Below, in pieces: positions 1-7,822 of a stretch of 64,000 nt of DNA. The translations under genes and the position numbers were made by a program. Positions within the stretch are counted from its first letter, which is position 1. Every line of letters starts with the position of its first letter. The notes under the pieces are model-generated. The model was given only the letters and a program-made list of their open reading frames with translations. It was not told where the DNA came from and did no database searches. This DNA is from Achromobacter piechaudii NBRC 102461 (lineage in GTDB: Bacteria; Pseudomonadota; Gammaproteobacteria; Burkholderiales; Burkholderiaceae_B), in assembly GCF_001571245.1 (NCBI RefSeq), contig NZ_BCTK01000001.1:248001-312000 (forward strand), read 5' to 3'.

Positions 1-591
1 CGACGGCGTGGAGACTTCCAGCGCGTAGCGCGAGTACGCCTTGTCCGGGGTCGAGATCAGCACGGGCACATATTCGCCGGGCTGCAAGGACCGGGCGGTC
101 GGCGTGGCCGACGAGGACGACAGCGTCAGGTCGCCTTGGAAGAACGTCGCCGTCACGCGCGGCACCTCGATCTTCCGGCCGGTTTCGTTGCGCATGATCA
201 TCACCAGCTGCTTGCGTCCGCGCGTCTGGACCTCGCGCACCTCGGTCAGCTTGACCAGCGAGGCGTCGATGGGTGGGGTGACGGGCGCGATGCGGCTCGG
301 CGTGGACGGGCGTGACGTCAGCATCGAGGCCACCAGCGGGATGGCGACCACTGCCGCCACCACCAGGCCGATGGCGGCCAGCACGCCGGGCTTGATCGTT
401 GCCTGATGCGCCGGCTGCTGCATGCCGCGCAGGATCTTCTCCAGCCGCTGCGCGACGTCGTCTTCGACCAGCGTCAGCGCCTGGCAATGGTTGCAGCGGT
501 ACTCGTTGGGCGCCAGCTTGGTGAATTGCGCGCTGCCGCAAGTCGAGCAGGTCAGGGTGACCGTGTTGATGGTGGTGTGTTTGGGCGTCAT
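1..591 (-). CDS. Zinc-ribbon, single-pass membrane protein (partial, C-terminus outside window)
   Basis: The reading frame runs off the left edge, so only the first 197 codons are present. The start is the ATG at 591-589. Near the N-terminus there is a CxxC...CxxC zinc ribbon (CSTC and CNHC, residues 14-34). A short linker follows, then one hydrophobic segment at about residues 65-85 (starting near GVLAAIGLVVAAVVAIPLVA). The remainder looks like an extracytoplasmic beta-rich domain (LVMIMRNETGRKIEVPRV). This layout is common in uncharacterised membrane proteins whose zinc ribbon stays in the cytoplasm. No specific function can be named. It is divergent from the TauE/SafE gene, with 223 bp between them. 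Confidence 0.6.
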   Translation of the reverse strand, partial: MTPKHTTINTVTLTCSTCGSAQFTKLAPNEYRCNHCQALTLVEDDVAQRLEKILRGMQQPAHQATIKPGVLAAIGLVVAAVVAIPLVASMLTSRPSTPSRIAPVTPPIDASLVKLTEVREVQTRGRKQLVMIMRNETGRKIEVPRVTATFFQGDLTLSSSSATPTARSLQPGEYVPVLISTPDKAYSRYALEVSTPS

Positions 592-814
592 GCGTGGGGC
601 ATCATGCGTTTGTCATCATCGGTGCGTCATGCGAACCAGGGCGTGTTCGCGCATACGGAATAGGGCGGCAAGGATAGCGGCACTGCATCGATGTCTGGGT
701 GCAGGTGCGCGTCTGTTTGTGACAATATGTGCCGAAACCGATGCCCGCCCTTCACCGGCCAGACGGCCAAAGGTCGGGTGATATCATCGCCGCGACTCAA
801 AACCGGCCCTTTGC
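592..814. other. Divergent intergenic region
   Basis: The 223 bp separate the zinc-ribbon protein gene (leftward) from the TauE/SafE gene (rightward), so both promoters should lie here. I see no convincing sigma-70 hexamers, strong dyad or RNA gene. Short frames here look like noise in high-GC sequence. Confidence 0.4.
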
Positions 815-1579
815 ATGAGCATTTCCCATCACTTGCTGTTCCTGGCCTGCGTGGCGCTCGCCACCTATGCCCAGACCATGACCGGCTTCGCGTTCGGGCT
901 CGTGCTGCTGGGCCTGTCCGGCGTATTCCAACTGGCCTCGGTGGCGGAAGTGGCCAACATCGTCAGCGTGTTGTCGCTGGTGAACGCCGCAGTCACGCTG
1001 GCGCGCGCCAAGCCGCAGGTGAACTGGTCACTGATGCGGCCGGCCATGTTCGCCAGCCTGATCGGCGTGGGCGTAGGGGTGGCCGCGCTGACCTGGATCA
1101 GCGGGTCCATGAGCGTCCTCTTGCAGTTGCTGCTGGGCGTCACCATCCTGGCGTGCGCGGTGCTGCTGGTTGCGCGCGCCAAGCCGCTTGAACAACTGTC
1201 TTCCAAGGCGTCGTTTCTATTCTTCGGTGGCATCTCGGGCGTATTGGGCGGCTTGTTTTCCAGCGCCGGCCCGCCGATGGTCTACCACCTGTATCGCCAG
1301 CCCTTGCCGCTGGCGTCCATCCGCAACAGCCTGCTGGTTCTGTTTTCGCTCAACGCGGTGGTACGGCTGGTGCTGGTGACCGGCCAGGGCGAATTCATGG
1401 CGAGCTCGTTCTGGTTGAGTGTGCAGGCGCTGCCCGTCGTGATCGGGGTGACCTGGGTGGCGCGGCGCTACAGCACGGCCGGTTCGATGAAGACCGTCAA
1501 ACGCATGGTGTTCGTGCTGTTGCTGGCGGCCGGCATGGGGTTGATCGTGCCGGCGGCGCGGATACTGGCGGCGGGTTAG
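815..1579 (+). CDS. TauE/SafE family membrane permease
   Basis: The 254-residue protein is almost entirely hydrophobic with about 7-8 predicted membrane segments. It has the two-fold repeat organisation of the TauE/SafE (COG0730) family, with Gly/Pro-containing half-motifs (TMTGFAFG near residue 22 and GGLFSSAGPPMVYH near 148). Members export sulfite, sulfoacetate or other small organosulfur and carboxylate anions across the inner membrane. The substrate cannot be told from sequence. The start at 815 gives a normal first membrane helix. The gene is monocistronic and converges on the CBS-domain gene. A GC-rich hairpin spans its stop codon. Confidence 0.82.
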   Translation: MSISHHLLFLACVALATYAQTMTGFAFGLVLLGLSGVFQLASVAEVANIVSVLSLVNAAVTLARAKPQVNWSLMRPAMFASLIGVGVGVAALTWISGSMSVLLQLLLGVTILACAVLLVARAKPLEQLSSKASFLFFGGISGVLGGLFSSAGPPMVYHLYRQPLPLASIRNSLLVLFSLNAVVRLVLVTGQGEFMASSFWLSVQALPVVIGVTWVARRYSTAGSMKTVKRMVFVLLLAAGMGLIVPAARILAAG

Positions 1580-1586
1580 CCGCCAG
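1565..1586 (+). terminator. GC hairpin over the TauE/SafE stop codon
   Basis: CTGGCGGC (1565-1572) and GCCGCCAG (1579-1586) form a perfect 8-bp stem around a 6-nt loop that contains the stop codon. There is no T-tract on either strand, so it is at best a weak or Rho-assisted end between the two convergent genes. Confidence 0.35.
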
Positions 1587-1613
1587 CGGCGCATGAGAGA
1601 TGCGTGTAGCGGC

Positions 1614-2054
1614 CTAGGCGTGGCCGCCGCTGATGTAGCGTTCCAGCTCGTGGATGATGAATTTCTGTTCGCTCATGATGTCCTTGACCAGATCGCCAAT
1701 GGACAGCAGGCCGATGAGCTTTTCGTTTTCGATGACCGGCAGATGGCGGAAATGCCGTTCGGTCATCATGGCCATACAGTGTTCGCGCGTGTCGCCCGGG
1801 CCCACGTAATACACCGAGTCGGTCATGATGTCGCGCACTTTGGTGGTTCGCGATGAACGGTCCTGAAGTACGACCTTGCGGGCATAGTCGCGCTCGGACA
1901 GCATGCCCAGCACCGTTTCCCCTTGCACGACCACCACGGCGCCAATGCTGCGTTCGGCCATGGTCTTGATGGCGTCGAACACCGAGGAATCGGGTGAAAC
2001 CGTCACGACGGCATTGTTCGACTTTTCCCTGAGAATCTCAGCCACTGTTTTCAC
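1614..2054 (-). CDS. Tandem CBS-domain protein
   Basis: This small cytoplasmic protein (146 residues) consists of two CBS domains, roughly residues 8-65 and 75-130 from the chosen start. CBS pairs (Bateman modules) bind adenine nucleotides or S-adenosylmethionine and act as energy or metabolite sensors. Stand-alone pairs of this size are common in proteobacteria and have no assigned partner. I chose the GTG at 2054-2052 because a GGGAG ribosome-binding site (2065-2061) sits 6 nt upstream and the resulting N-terminus (MKTVAEIL) matches the family. A TTG at 2078 in the same frame is less likely. It stands alone between convergent and same-strand neighbours. Confidence 0.8.
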   Translation of the reverse strand: MKTVAEILREKSNNAVVTVSPDSSVFDAIKTMAERSIGAVVVVQGETVLGMLSERDYARKVVLQDRSSRTTKVRDIMTDSVYYVGPGDTREHCMAMMTERHFRHLPVIENEKLIGLLSIGDLVKDIMSEQKFIIHELERYISGGHA

Positions 2055-2185
2055 GATGTGCTCCCGGATCGCTGACAAGGTTCAAACGCCAACCGCGCGT
2101 CGCGCCCTTGGATAACGGCCAGGGCGCCGCGGCGCGGTCATGCTCCATCCTAAGCCTGCTTCCCATCTTGCCGCAAGCGCGGCGC

Positions 2186-3091
2186 TCAGTTCGCCGGCTT
2201 GGGGCGGAAAGCGTGCGCCGCCACTTCGCGCAGGTTGCGCGCGGCGCTGCGTTCGGCGGCCGGGTTCCAGGCCAGTGAAATTCCGATCGAGGCGTCAGCC
2301 GGAAAATCGGCCAGTGTCTTGGTGACGACGTTCGGGCTGGGATGGCGGCGCGCTCCCGCTGGCACCAGCGCTACGCCCAGCCCGCTTTCGACCAGGCTCA
2401 ACAGCGTCTGCACCTGCACCGCTTCTTGTGCAATGCGCGGAGAGAATCCCCGCAACTGGCAGGCGTTGATCGCGGCCATGCGCAAGCCGGCCGCTTCGGT
2501 GGCGGTGTACATGATGAAGGCTTCGTCGGCCAGATCGGCCAGCCGGATGCGGCCGCGCCGCGCCAGCGCATGGCTTTTGTGTACGGCCAGCACGAAGTTT
2601 TCGGTCGTCAGCGGCGCCAGCCGCACGCTTGATCCCATCGCTACCGGCACGCGCACGATGCCCACTTCCAGCGCGTCTTCCGCCAGGTCCTGCATGATGC
2701 GGATCGACGTGGCTTCGCGCAGCACCACCGTTACGCCGGGATAGCGTTGGCGAAACAAAGGCAGCACGCGCGGCAGGATGGCATGCGTGGCGGACCCCAC
2801 GAAGCCGACGCGGACCGTGCCGCCTTCGCCGGCCGCTCCGGCGCGCGCCGCCAGCCGGAATTGTTCGGCATGGAACAAGGCGCGGCGCGCTTCGTCCAGC
2901 GCCGCCAGCCCGGCTTCGGTCAACTGCACTCCCTGGCGTCCGCGCACGAACAGCGGCACGCCCACCATCTCTTCCAGCTTGCGGATCGATACGGACAGCG
3001 GCGGTTGCGACATATGCAGCTTTTCCGCCGCGCGATGAAAATTCAGCGTGTCGGCAAGCACCAGGAATTGCTGGAGGTGGCGAAAGTCCAT
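2186..3091 (-). CDS. LysR-family transcriptional regulator of the adjacent acyl-CoA genes
   Basis: The 301-residue protein has a classic LysR layout. The N-terminal winged HTH (MDFRHLQQFLVLADTLNFHRAAEKLHMSQP region, residues 1-60) is followed by a LysR substrate-binding domain. The start at 3091 gives the family-typical N-terminus; an in-frame ATG at 3151 would add 20 atypical residues. It lies downstream of the two acyl-CoA dehydrogenase genes on the same strand, 87 bp from the nearer one. An ATAC-N7-GTAT box, typical of LysR regulators of the CatM/BenM type, sits in the divergent promoter at 5487-5501. It probably controls both arms of the cluster in response to an acyl-CoA or aromatic-type acid. 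The ligand is unknown. Confidence 0.88.
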   Translation of the reverse strand: MDFRHLQQFLVLADTLNFHRAAEKLHMSQPPLSVSIRKLEEMVGVPLFVRGRQGVQLTEAGLAALDEARRALFHAEQFRLAARAGAAGEGGTVRVGFVGSATHAILPRVLPLFRQRYPGVTVVLREATSIRIMQDLAEDALEVGIVRVPVAMGSSVRLAPLTTENFVLAVHKSHALARRGRIRLADLADEAFIMYTATEAAGLRMAAINACQLRGFSPRIAQEAVQVQTLLSLVESGLGVALVPAGARRHPSPNVVTKTLADFPADASIGISLAWNPAAERSAARNLREVAAHAFRPKPAN

Positions 3092-3178
3092 CGAAAGGAT
3101 CCAGGGCGGCGTGGGCTTTCGATGATACGTGCGCGGGTTCGACGCCGTCATCCGTGCAATCCCTTCGGCAGCGCCGCG

Positions 3179-4189
3179 TCAGGCGTCGCTTGCCGAGATG
3201 CCGCGCAGATAATCCAGCACGCCAAGGCCGCTTGCCAGCGCGTCCTCGCCGATGCGCGCGTGCCAGCAGGATTCCGATCCGCCAGCCAGGCGCCAGTCGC
3301 GCAGGCGCCGGGTGAATAGTTGCAGGTCGAATTCGGCGGTGACGCCGATCGCGCCATGCACGGCATGGGCAATGTCGGCCACCTGCGGCGCCGCCTGGCT
3401 GGTACGCGCCTTGCCCAATGCCGCCCGCATCGTGTCGGGCAGGGCGTGCGAGCTTTGAAAGGCAAGCTGCGCGGCCATGCGAGCCGCCCACACCGCTTCG
3501 GCCATCACGCTGATCTGTTGCTGCACCGCCTGGAAGCGGCCGATGGGCTTGCCGAACTGCGCGCGCGTGTTGGCGTAGTCCAGCGTCATCGCCAGCACCT
3601 GTTCCATCGCGCCTGCCATCAAGCCGGCATAGGCGGTCGCGGCCAGCGCATCCAGCGCCGGCCCGCCACCCAGGCATTGCGCGTCCGCCAGCGCCCACGA
3701 CGCTTCGCCATCCAGCGAGCCATGCACACCGTTGCTCTCGACGCAGGCCGCCTGCACGGGCAGCAACCACGCCTGCCCATTGATCTGCGCCAGCACGTGG
3801 CCGGCCACGCGCACCCAGGGCACGTTCGCGCCCGCGATGCGCTGGCCGGCAATGGCCAGTCCGTGCGGCGCGATGGCGATCGAGCCTGCTGGCGGCTCGC
3901 GCCCGGCCGCCGACAACCACGCGCGCGCCAGCATCGTGTGCGCGATGGGATAGGGGCATAGATGACGGCCGGCAGCCAGCGCCACAGGCAGGGCGGCGGT
4001 CAAGGCCAGCCCCGCGCCGCCTTGCGCTTCCGACACCAGCGCGTCCGCGAAACCGGCTTCTTCGCAGGCCCGCCATGCCACGTCCACGGATTGCCCCTGC
4101 TCGGCTGCACGCAGCAGCACCGGCGTGCAGGTTTGCGCAAAGAGGCGTTCGGCGGCGTCGCCAAGCAGCGTGTCTTCAAGGGTGTTCAT
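3179..4189 (-). CDS. Acyl-CoA dehydrogenase, short (beta-like) subunit
   Basis: The 336-residue protein belongs to the acyl-CoA dehydrogenase fold (FAD, trans-alpha,beta-desaturation of acyl-CoA). It is shorter and more divergent than a normal member, with a reduced N-terminal half and a recognisable C-terminal helical domain (TRAQFGKPIGRFQAVQQ; VHGAIGVTAEFDLQL). The start ATG at 4189 gives MNTLEDTLLGDAAERLF, a family-like N-terminus. It lies 50 bp downstream of a full-length acyl-CoA dehydrogenase gene on the same strand. Such long/short pairs form alpha2-beta2 enzymes in steroid side-chain degradation (for example FadE26-FadE27 of Mycobacterium). That this pair does so is inference. Confidence 0.82.
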   Translation of the reverse strand: MNTLEDTLLGDAAERLFAQTCTPVLLRAAEQGQSVDVAWRACEEAGFADALVSEAQGGAGLALTAALPVALAAGRHLCPYPIAHTMLARAWLSAAGREPPAGSIAIAPHGLAIAGQRIAGANVPWVRVAGHVLAQINGQAWLLPVQAACVESNGVHGSLDGEASWALADAQCLGGGPALDALAATAYAGLMAGAMEQVLAMTLDYANTRAQFGKPIGRFQAVQQQISVMAEAVWAARMAAQLAFQSSHALPDTMRAALGKARTSQAAPQVADIAHAVHGAIGVTAEFDLQLFTRRLRDWRLAGGSESCWHARIGEDALASGLGVLDYLRGISASDA

Positions 4190-4239
4190 GGGTTCGCCTT
4201 TATCGGTCGGCATGTCGGCCGGCATCTTGGTCGTTATCG

Positions 4240-5388
4240 CTATCGAAGGCCAAGGCCGCGCGCGATGATGCCGCGCAGGATTTCGCGCGTGCCGCCGCGC
4301 AGCGAGAATGTCGGCGCAATCTGTTCCAGGTACGCCAGCGTGCGCAGCAGGGGCAATGGCGGCGGCACGTCGGGATGGCGGCCCAGCGCGTCGCCGATCA
4401 GGCGCGGGATGCGCTGTTCCAGTTCCGTGCCCAGGTCTTTCACCAGCGCGGCTTCGGTCGCCGGGCTGGCGCCCGCAGCCAGTTTCGCCGCCACCCCCAG
4501 CGACATGGCTCGCAGCACCGCCATCTGCGTAAGAATGTCGCCCAGCGTGACGCGGCTGACGTCGTCGTCCGCCTGGGCACGGCAATGGGTCAGCCAGCAT
4601 TCCAGCAAGGCAATGCTGGAATACAGGCGCTCGGGGCCGCTGCGCTCGAACGCCAGTTCGGCATTGACCTGCGCCCAGCCCGCGCCTTCTTCTCCGATCA
4701 ACGCATCGGCCGGCAACTCGACCTCATCGAAGAACACTTCCGAGAAATGTGCATCGCCCGTCAGGTCCTGGATCGGGCGCGTGGTCACGCCGGGCAATGA
4801 CAGGTCCACGATCATCTGCGACAAACCCTGGTGCCGGTCTTCGGGCGTGCCCGACGTGCGCACCAGCGCAATCATGTAGTGCGACCGGTGCGCATTGGTG
4901 GTCCAGATCTTGCCGCCGTTCAGACGCCAGCCGCCGTTGGCGGGCTGCGCCCGCGTGCGGATGCTGGCCAGATCGGAACCTGCGCCCGGTTCGCTCATGC
5001 CGATGCAGAAGAAGGCTTCGGCGCGGCAGATGCGCGGCAGGTAGTACGCCTTTTGCGCGGGCGTGCCGACCTTCAGGATCAAGGGCGCGCTTTGGCGGTC
5101 GGCGATCCAGTGCGCAGACACCGGGGCACCAGCGGCCAGCAGTTCTTCGGATAGCACGAAGCGCGCGTAGTGGCCGCGCTCGGCCCCGCCGAATTCACGC
5201 GGCAAGGTCAGGCCCAACCATCCGCGCGCGGCAAGCTGGCGGCTGAAACCGGCGTCAAAGCCCATCCAGGACCGGGCCCTTTCGTCGGGCTCCAGCCCAT
5301 CCAGCGTGTCCGCCAGAAAGGCGCGCACGTCCGCGCGCAGCGCTTCGTCGGCGGCGGGCAGGGCGGTAAGTTCCAGCGTCTCGATCAT
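4240..5388 (-). CDS. Acyl-CoA dehydrogenase, long (alpha-like) subunit
   Basis: The 382-residue protein has the full three-domain acyl-CoA dehydrogenase layout, with the FAD/substrate signature MSEPGAGSDLASIRTRAQ near residues 134-151 and KIWTTNAHRSHYMIALV just after. The C-terminal motif that normally reads YEGT, with the catalytic Glu, is RGGTREIL here, so the base must lie elsewhere (as in isovaleryl-type or heteromeric enzymes) or be absent. It is the first gene of a leftward acyl-CoA dehydrogenase pair followed by the LysR gene. Its promoter faces that of the enoyl-CoA hydratase. It probably catalyses the first oxidation of an unidentified, possibly branched or bulky acyl-CoA. Confidence 0.88.
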   Translation of the reverse strand: MIETLELTALPAADEALRADVRAFLADTLDGLEPDERARSWMGFDAGFSRQLAARGWLGLTLPREFGGAERGHYARFVLSEELLAAGAPVSAHWIADRQSAPLILKVGTPAQKAYYLPRICRAEAFFCIGMSEPGAGSDLASIRTRAQPANGGWRLNGGKIWTTNAHRSHYMIALVRTSGTPEDRHQGLSQMIVDLSLPGVTTRPIQDLTGDAHFSEVFFDEVELPADALIGEEGAGWAQVNAELAFERSGPERLYSSIALLECWLTHCRAQADDDVSRVTLGDILTQMAVLRAMSLGVAAKLAAGASPATEAALVKDLGTELEQRIPRLIGDALGRHPDVPPPLPLLRTLAYLEQIAPTFSLRGGTREILRGIIARGLGLR

Positions 5389-5460
5389 GGTGGCGATCCG
5401 TTGCGGCGGCGCCCGGAAGGGGCGCGTTCCGAAGCACTATCGGGCAGCGTCGCAACAGCC

Positions 5461-5527
5461 GTCCAATATTATTTTTCGGCTTTTCGATACGTATTTCGTA
5501 TCGCCACTGCAAAAACTAATATTGGAC
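5461..5527. promoter_or_regulatory. Nested palindromic divergent promoter/operator with a LysR box
   Basis: An 11-bp perfect inverted repeat, GTCCAATATTA (5461-5471) and TAATATTGGAC (5517-5527), surrounds an inner dyad, CGATACG (5485-5491) and CGTATCG (5497-5503). The inner dyad contains ATAC-N7-GTAT (5487-5501). Both dyads are centred on position 5494. Each outer arm carries a TAATAT that could serve as a -10 element, one per strand. The arrangement suits one LysR-bound site controlling the leftward dehydrogenase pair and the rightward hydratase-thiolase genes. Confidence 0.6.
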
Positions 5528-5618
5528 GCTGCACGTGCCGCGCGCCTACGCTGGACCTTCTTGCCGGCGCTCGCGCCGGCGAACCTGGATGTCTTTCAAT
5601 TCAAAAGAGGGCGCAGAC

Positions 5619-6404
5619 ATGACGGAACTCGTGCATTTCGAGCTGGACGCCGATGGCGTGGCGACGCTGACGCTTGACGACCCGGCCACGCGCAACGCCT
5701 TGACGGGCAGTGCGATCGTCGACCAGATGCTGGCAATCTTTGCGCGCATCGAACGCGACCCCGCCGTGCGTGTGCTGATCCTGACCGCGAAGGGCAAGGT
5801 GTTTTCGTCGGGCGGCAACATCCACGAGATGCAGCGCCAGATCGGCCCGGATGTAGACGTGGCAGCGCTGCGCCAGGAATACCGGCATGGCATCCAGCGC
5901 CTGCCGCTGGCCTTGCACGCGCTGGAAGTGCCGACCATTGCCGCCGTCAATGGGCCGGCCATCGGCGCGGGCTGCGACCTGGCCTGCATGTGCGACGTGC
6001 GCATCGCGGCGGACTCAGCCACCTTCGCCGAAAGTTTCGTCAAGCTGGGTCTCATTCCCGGCGATGGCGGCGCGTGGTTCCTGCCGCGCCTGATCGGCTC
6101 GGCGCGCGCCGCCGAAATGTCATACACCGGCGACGCCATCGGCGCGGGCACGGCGCTGGAATGGGGGCTGGTGTCGCGCGTGGTGCCGGACGGCGAACTG
6201 CTGTCCGCCGCTCGCGCACTGGCCGGGCGCATCGCGGCCAATTCGCCAGAGGCCGTGCGGCTGACCAAGCGGCTGCTGCGTGAAAGCCAGCACGCGCGGC
6301 TGGACGCCTTGCTGGAACTGTCGGCGGCGTACCAGGCGCTGGCCCACAAAACCGAGGCGCACGCGGACGCGGTGGCGCAATTCCTTGCAGCGCGCCGGCG
6401 CTAG
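5619..6404 (+). CDS. Enoyl-CoA hydratase/isomerase family protein
   Basis: The 261-residue protein has the crotonase fold. The oxyanion-hole motifs are GKVFSSGGNIHEM (about residues 60-72) and NGPAIGAGCDLACMCDVRIA (about 110-129). The catalytic region FVKLGLIPGDGGAWFLPRLIG carries a Gly-Asp near the second active-site position, as in enoyl-CoA hydratase-like proteins. It should hydrate or isomerise an enoyl-CoA. The start ATG at 5619 follows an AGAGG Shine-Dalgarno (5606-5610). Longer in-frame starts would read through the ribosome-binding site. It is the first gene of the rightward arm, 40 bp ahead of the thiolase, so the two probably work in succession in one beta-oxidation-like route. Confidence 0.88.
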   Translation: MTELVHFELDADGVATLTLDDPATRNALTGSAIVDQMLAIFARIERDPAVRVLILTAKGKVFSSGGNIHEMQRQIGPDVDVAALRQEYRHGIQRLPLALHALEVPTIAAVNGPAIGAGCDLACMCDVRIAADSATFAESFVKLGLIPGDGGAWFLPRLIGSARAAEMSYTGDAIGAGTALEWGLVSRVVPDGELLSAARALAGRIAANSPEAVRLTKRLLRESQHARLDALLELSAAYQALAHKTEAHADAVAQFLAARRR

Positions 6405-6444
6405 GCCAGCGTTATGATGCAAAGCATCACAAGGAGGAAACACC

Positions 6445-7626
6445 ATGAATGAAGTCATCGTCGCGTCGGCGGTCCGCACCGCTATTGGCGATTTTGGAGG
6501 CGCGCTCAAAGACGTGCCGCCCTGCGACCTGGGCGCCACCGTCATCCGGGCCGCGCTGGAACGCGCCGCCGTCAAGGGCGACGAAGTCGGCCACGTTGCG
6601 GTGGGCCACGTCATCAACACCGAACCGCGCGACATGTACCTGTCGCGCGTGGCGGCCATGAACGCCGGCATCGCCAAGGAAACCCCCGCCTTCAACGTCA
6701 ACCGCCTGTGCGGCTCGGGCTTGCAGGCCATCGTGTCGGCCGCGCAAACCATCATGCTGGGCGATGCCGACGTCGCCATCGGCGCGGGCGCCGAAAGCAT
6801 GAGCCGCGCGCCGTACATCGTGCCCTCGCAACGCTGGGGCGCCCGCATGGGCGACAGCGTCATGCTGGACATGATGACGGGCGCACTGTCCGACCCGTTC
6901 GGCCGCATGCACATGGGCGTCACCGCTGAAAACGTGGCCACCAAGTTCGGCATCAGCCGCCAGGACCAGGACGCGCTGGCCGCTGAATCGCATCGCCGCG
7001 CGGCCGCCGCCATCGACGCCGGCTACTTCCGCGACCAGATCGTGCCGGTGGTGCAGAAGACGCGCAAGGGCGAGGTCGTGTTCGATACCGACGAACACGT
7101 GCGCCGCGACGTGTCGGCCGCCACCATGGCGACGCTCAAGCCGGTGTTCCAGAAAGAGAACGGCACGGTCACGGCCGGCAATGCGTCCGGCCTGAACGAC
7201 GGAGCCGGCGCGGTGGTGCTGATGAACGCCTCGGTCGCGGCCAAGCGGGGCATCAAGCCGCTGGCGCGCCTGGTGGCGTACGCGCACGCGGGCGTGGACC
7301 CCGACATCATGGGCATCGGCCCCGTGCCGGCCACGCAGGCTGCGCTCAAGCGCGCCGGCTTGACGGTGGACCAGCTTGACGTCATCGAAGCCAACGAAGC
7401 GTTCGCCGCGCAAGCCTGCGCCGTGTCGCGCGAGCTGCGCCTGGATCCGGCCAAGGTCAACCCCAACGGCAGCGGCATCGGCCTGGGCCATCCCATCGGC
7501 GCGACCGGCGCGATCATCACCGTCAAGGCGCTGCACGAGCTGCAACGCGTGGGCGGTCGCTATGCGCTGGTCACGATGTGCATTGGCGGCGGCCAGGGCA
7601 TCGCCGCCATCTTCGAACGCATTTGA
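6445..7626 (+). CDS. Acetyl-CoA acetyltransferase (thiolase)
   Basis: The 393-residue protein is a complete thiolase. The nucleophile Cys89 sits in NRLCGSGLQA, the catalytic His349 in GHPIGATGA and the second Cys379 in CIGGGQG. This spacing is nearly identical to biosynthetic-type thiolases such as the Zoogloea enzyme. EANEAFAAQ is also present. It should cleave a 3-oxoacyl-CoA with CoA, or condense acetyl-CoA units. The start has a strong AGGAGG ribosome-binding site (6431-6436). With the hydratase and the two dehydrogenases it makes a near-complete beta-oxidation spiral; the 3-hydroxyacyl-CoA dehydrogenase is missing from the window. Two hairpins follow the gene, the second a canonical terminator. 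Confidence 0.93.
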   Translation: MNEVIVASAVRTAIGDFGGALKDVPPCDLGATVIRAALERAAVKGDEVGHVAVGHVINTEPRDMYLSRVAAMNAGIAKETPAFNVNRLCGSGLQAIVSAAQTIMLGDADVAIGAGAESMSRAPYIVPSQRWGARMGDSVMLDMMTGALSDPFGRMHMGVTAENVATKFGISRQDQDALAAESHRRAAAAIDAGYFRDQIVPVVQKTRKGEVVFDTDEHVRRDVSAATMATLKPVFQKENGTVTAGNASGLNDGAGAVVLMNASVAAKRGIKPLARLVAYAHAGVDPDIMGIGPVPATQAALKRAGLTVDQLDVIEANEAFAAQACAVSRELRLDPAKVNPNGSGIGLGHPIGATGAIITVKALHELQRVGGRYALVTMCIGGGQGIAAIFERI

Positions 7627-7636
7627 TGGGTTGAGG

Positions 7637-7657
7637 CAGGCCGGCCAAGCCGGCCTG
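7637..7657 (+). terminator. Stem-loop after the thiolase gene
   Basis: CAGGCCGGC (7637-7645) and GCCGGCCTG (7649-7657) form a perfect 9-bp stem with a 3-nt loop, 10 nt after the stop codon. There is no T-tract, so it may assist the stronger terminator that follows. Confidence 0.4.
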
Positions 7658-7681
7658 CGATGCAAACGCTGACATGCCACG

Positions 7682-7707
7682 CGCCCCGCCTTCTGGCGGG
7701 GCGTTTT
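7682..7707 (+). terminator. Rho-independent terminator of the hydratase-thiolase operon
   Basis: CGCCCCGCC (7682-7690), loop TTCT, GGCGGGGCG (7695-7703) and then TTTT form a typical intrinsic terminator, 55 bp after the thiolase stop codon. Confidence 0.85.
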
Positions 7708-7720
7708 CACGTGAGGCGGG

Positions 7721-7822
7721 TTCCAACGCAGGCATGACCCGAGTTCAAGGCTTGACCCGACGCAAGGCAGGTCTCGACGTCAGAAGTGTCCCAACGCAGG
7801 GCGTTTCCCAACGTCAGGCGTG
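7721..7822. repeat. Six degenerate 17-bp tandem repeats
   Basis: Six consecutive 17-bp units begin at 7721, 7738, 7755, 7772, 7789 and 7806. The best conserved are TCCCAACGCAGGGCGTT (7789) and TCCCAACGTCAGGCGTG (7806). The array fills the gap between the thiolase terminator and the IclR gene and runs across the IclR stop codon (7816-7814), so the last unit encodes the end of that protein. Confidence 0.65.

Noticed and set aside
2295-4076. A 593-codon minus-strand frame in another frame across the LysR and short dehydrogenase genes
   Set aside because: Both real genes use a different frame with family motifs; this one has neither a ribosome-binding site nor recognisable domains.
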